A stretch of 21,556 nt of DNA. Source: Circinella minor (lineage: Eukaryota > Mucoromycota > Mucoromycetes > Mucorales > Lichtheimiaceae). The notes beneath the pieces were generated by a model. It was not told the DNA's origin. It searched no databases and was given only the letters and a program-made list of their open reading frames with translations. The stretch covers positions 1-21,556 of the forward strand of contig JAEPRB010000443.1 in assembly GCA_016758965.1 (NCBI GenBank), in the 5' to 3' direction. The translations under genes and the position numbers were made by a program. Below are positions 21,280 through 21,556 of this stretch, piece by piece. Numbering within the stretch: position 1 is the stretch's first letter; each line of letters starts with the position of its first letter.

Positions 21280-21556
21280 CTATGATGGGTGCCATAATTT
21301 TTGGGTGCTTCCATTTTCGGTAATACGTAAAAGTAATGCAGTCAATTTTTCTAGTACAAGTAAAAAAATGGAGGAAGTCAATTTTTGAGTCCTTTTGGGC
21401 CTTATAGCTTTACTGTTATTTTTGTTTATTAAATTTCAATATTATCATATATAAAAATTCATACGTAACTGATAATGTCGACTATAGAGTATGGGTTACT
21501 ATTAAGCTGAATGAGGTCCATTGTAATACTCGAAAATAAACAAAAATCTAGAAAGA
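21280..21556. other. AT-rich terminal stretch, no feature seen
   Basis: Apart from possible weak continuation of the diverged repeat to about 21385, nothing supportable was found up to the window edge. Confidence 0.5.

Noticed and set aside
1..21556. tRNA, rRNA, snRNA, CRISPR arrays or bacterial-type operons
   Set aside because: No cloverleaf with conserved loop bases, no rRNA-like segment and no regularly spaced repeat array was seen on reading both strands; a covariance-model scan would be needed to be certain.

Overview
The window looks like nuclear DNA of an early-diverging filamentous fungus, most likely Mucoromycota (Mucorales type). The reasons are: very AT-rich intergenic DNA, many short GT-AG introns (about 68-193 nt), proteins rich in Asn/Ser/Gln/Thr low-complexity runs, and domain architectures (PX-PH-RhoGAP, GRAM-GRAM-TBC) with recognisable fungal relatives. 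Species cannot be fixed from the sequence alone. No prokaryotic, organellar, CRISPR, rRNA or tRNA feature was seen.

Three intron-rich genes lie head to tail, all on the minus strand, in the central part (2207-16252). In transcription order from the right: (1) a 15-exon GRAM/TBC Rab-GAP of the Gyp2/TBC1D8-TBC1D9 family (16252-11000, 1228 aa), which includes a 5-nt microexon; (2) an ADCK2/Cqd1-type UbiB-family mitochondrial kinase-like protein (10573-7623 in the model preferred here, with a 17-nt microexon and an uncertain 3' end); (3) a Bem3-like PX-PH-RhoGAP (6850-2207, 8 exons, 1270 aa). I assembled each gene exon by exon. In all three models splice phases match at every junction, the summed CDS is a multiple of three, and conserved domain blocks run across the junctions.

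The flanks are different. Region 217-2206 and region 16253-18586 are AT-rich, with no supportable gene. The right arm (about 18.2-21.4 kb) holds GC-richer islands with interrupted open frames and repeats. A 216-bp sequence at the very left edge (1-216) recurs in direct orientation at 19561-19776 with only three mismatches. A second, more diverged direct-repeat pair lies at 18195-18348 and 21106-21279. These are best read as dispersed-repeat or transposon remnants around a gene island.

Functionally, two of the three genes are GTPase-activating proteins: Bem3-like for Cdc42/Rho at polarity sites, Gyp2-like for Rab/Ypt traffic. The third is a mitochondrial lipid or coenzyme Q-related protein. 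Nothing in the sequence shows co-regulation beyond shared orientation and short gaps. I see no clearly new multi-gene system. The most distinctive observations are the 5-nt microexon, the 17-nt microexon, the possible cryptic C-terminal exons of the ADCK2-like gene, and the near-identical repeats flanking the gene island.
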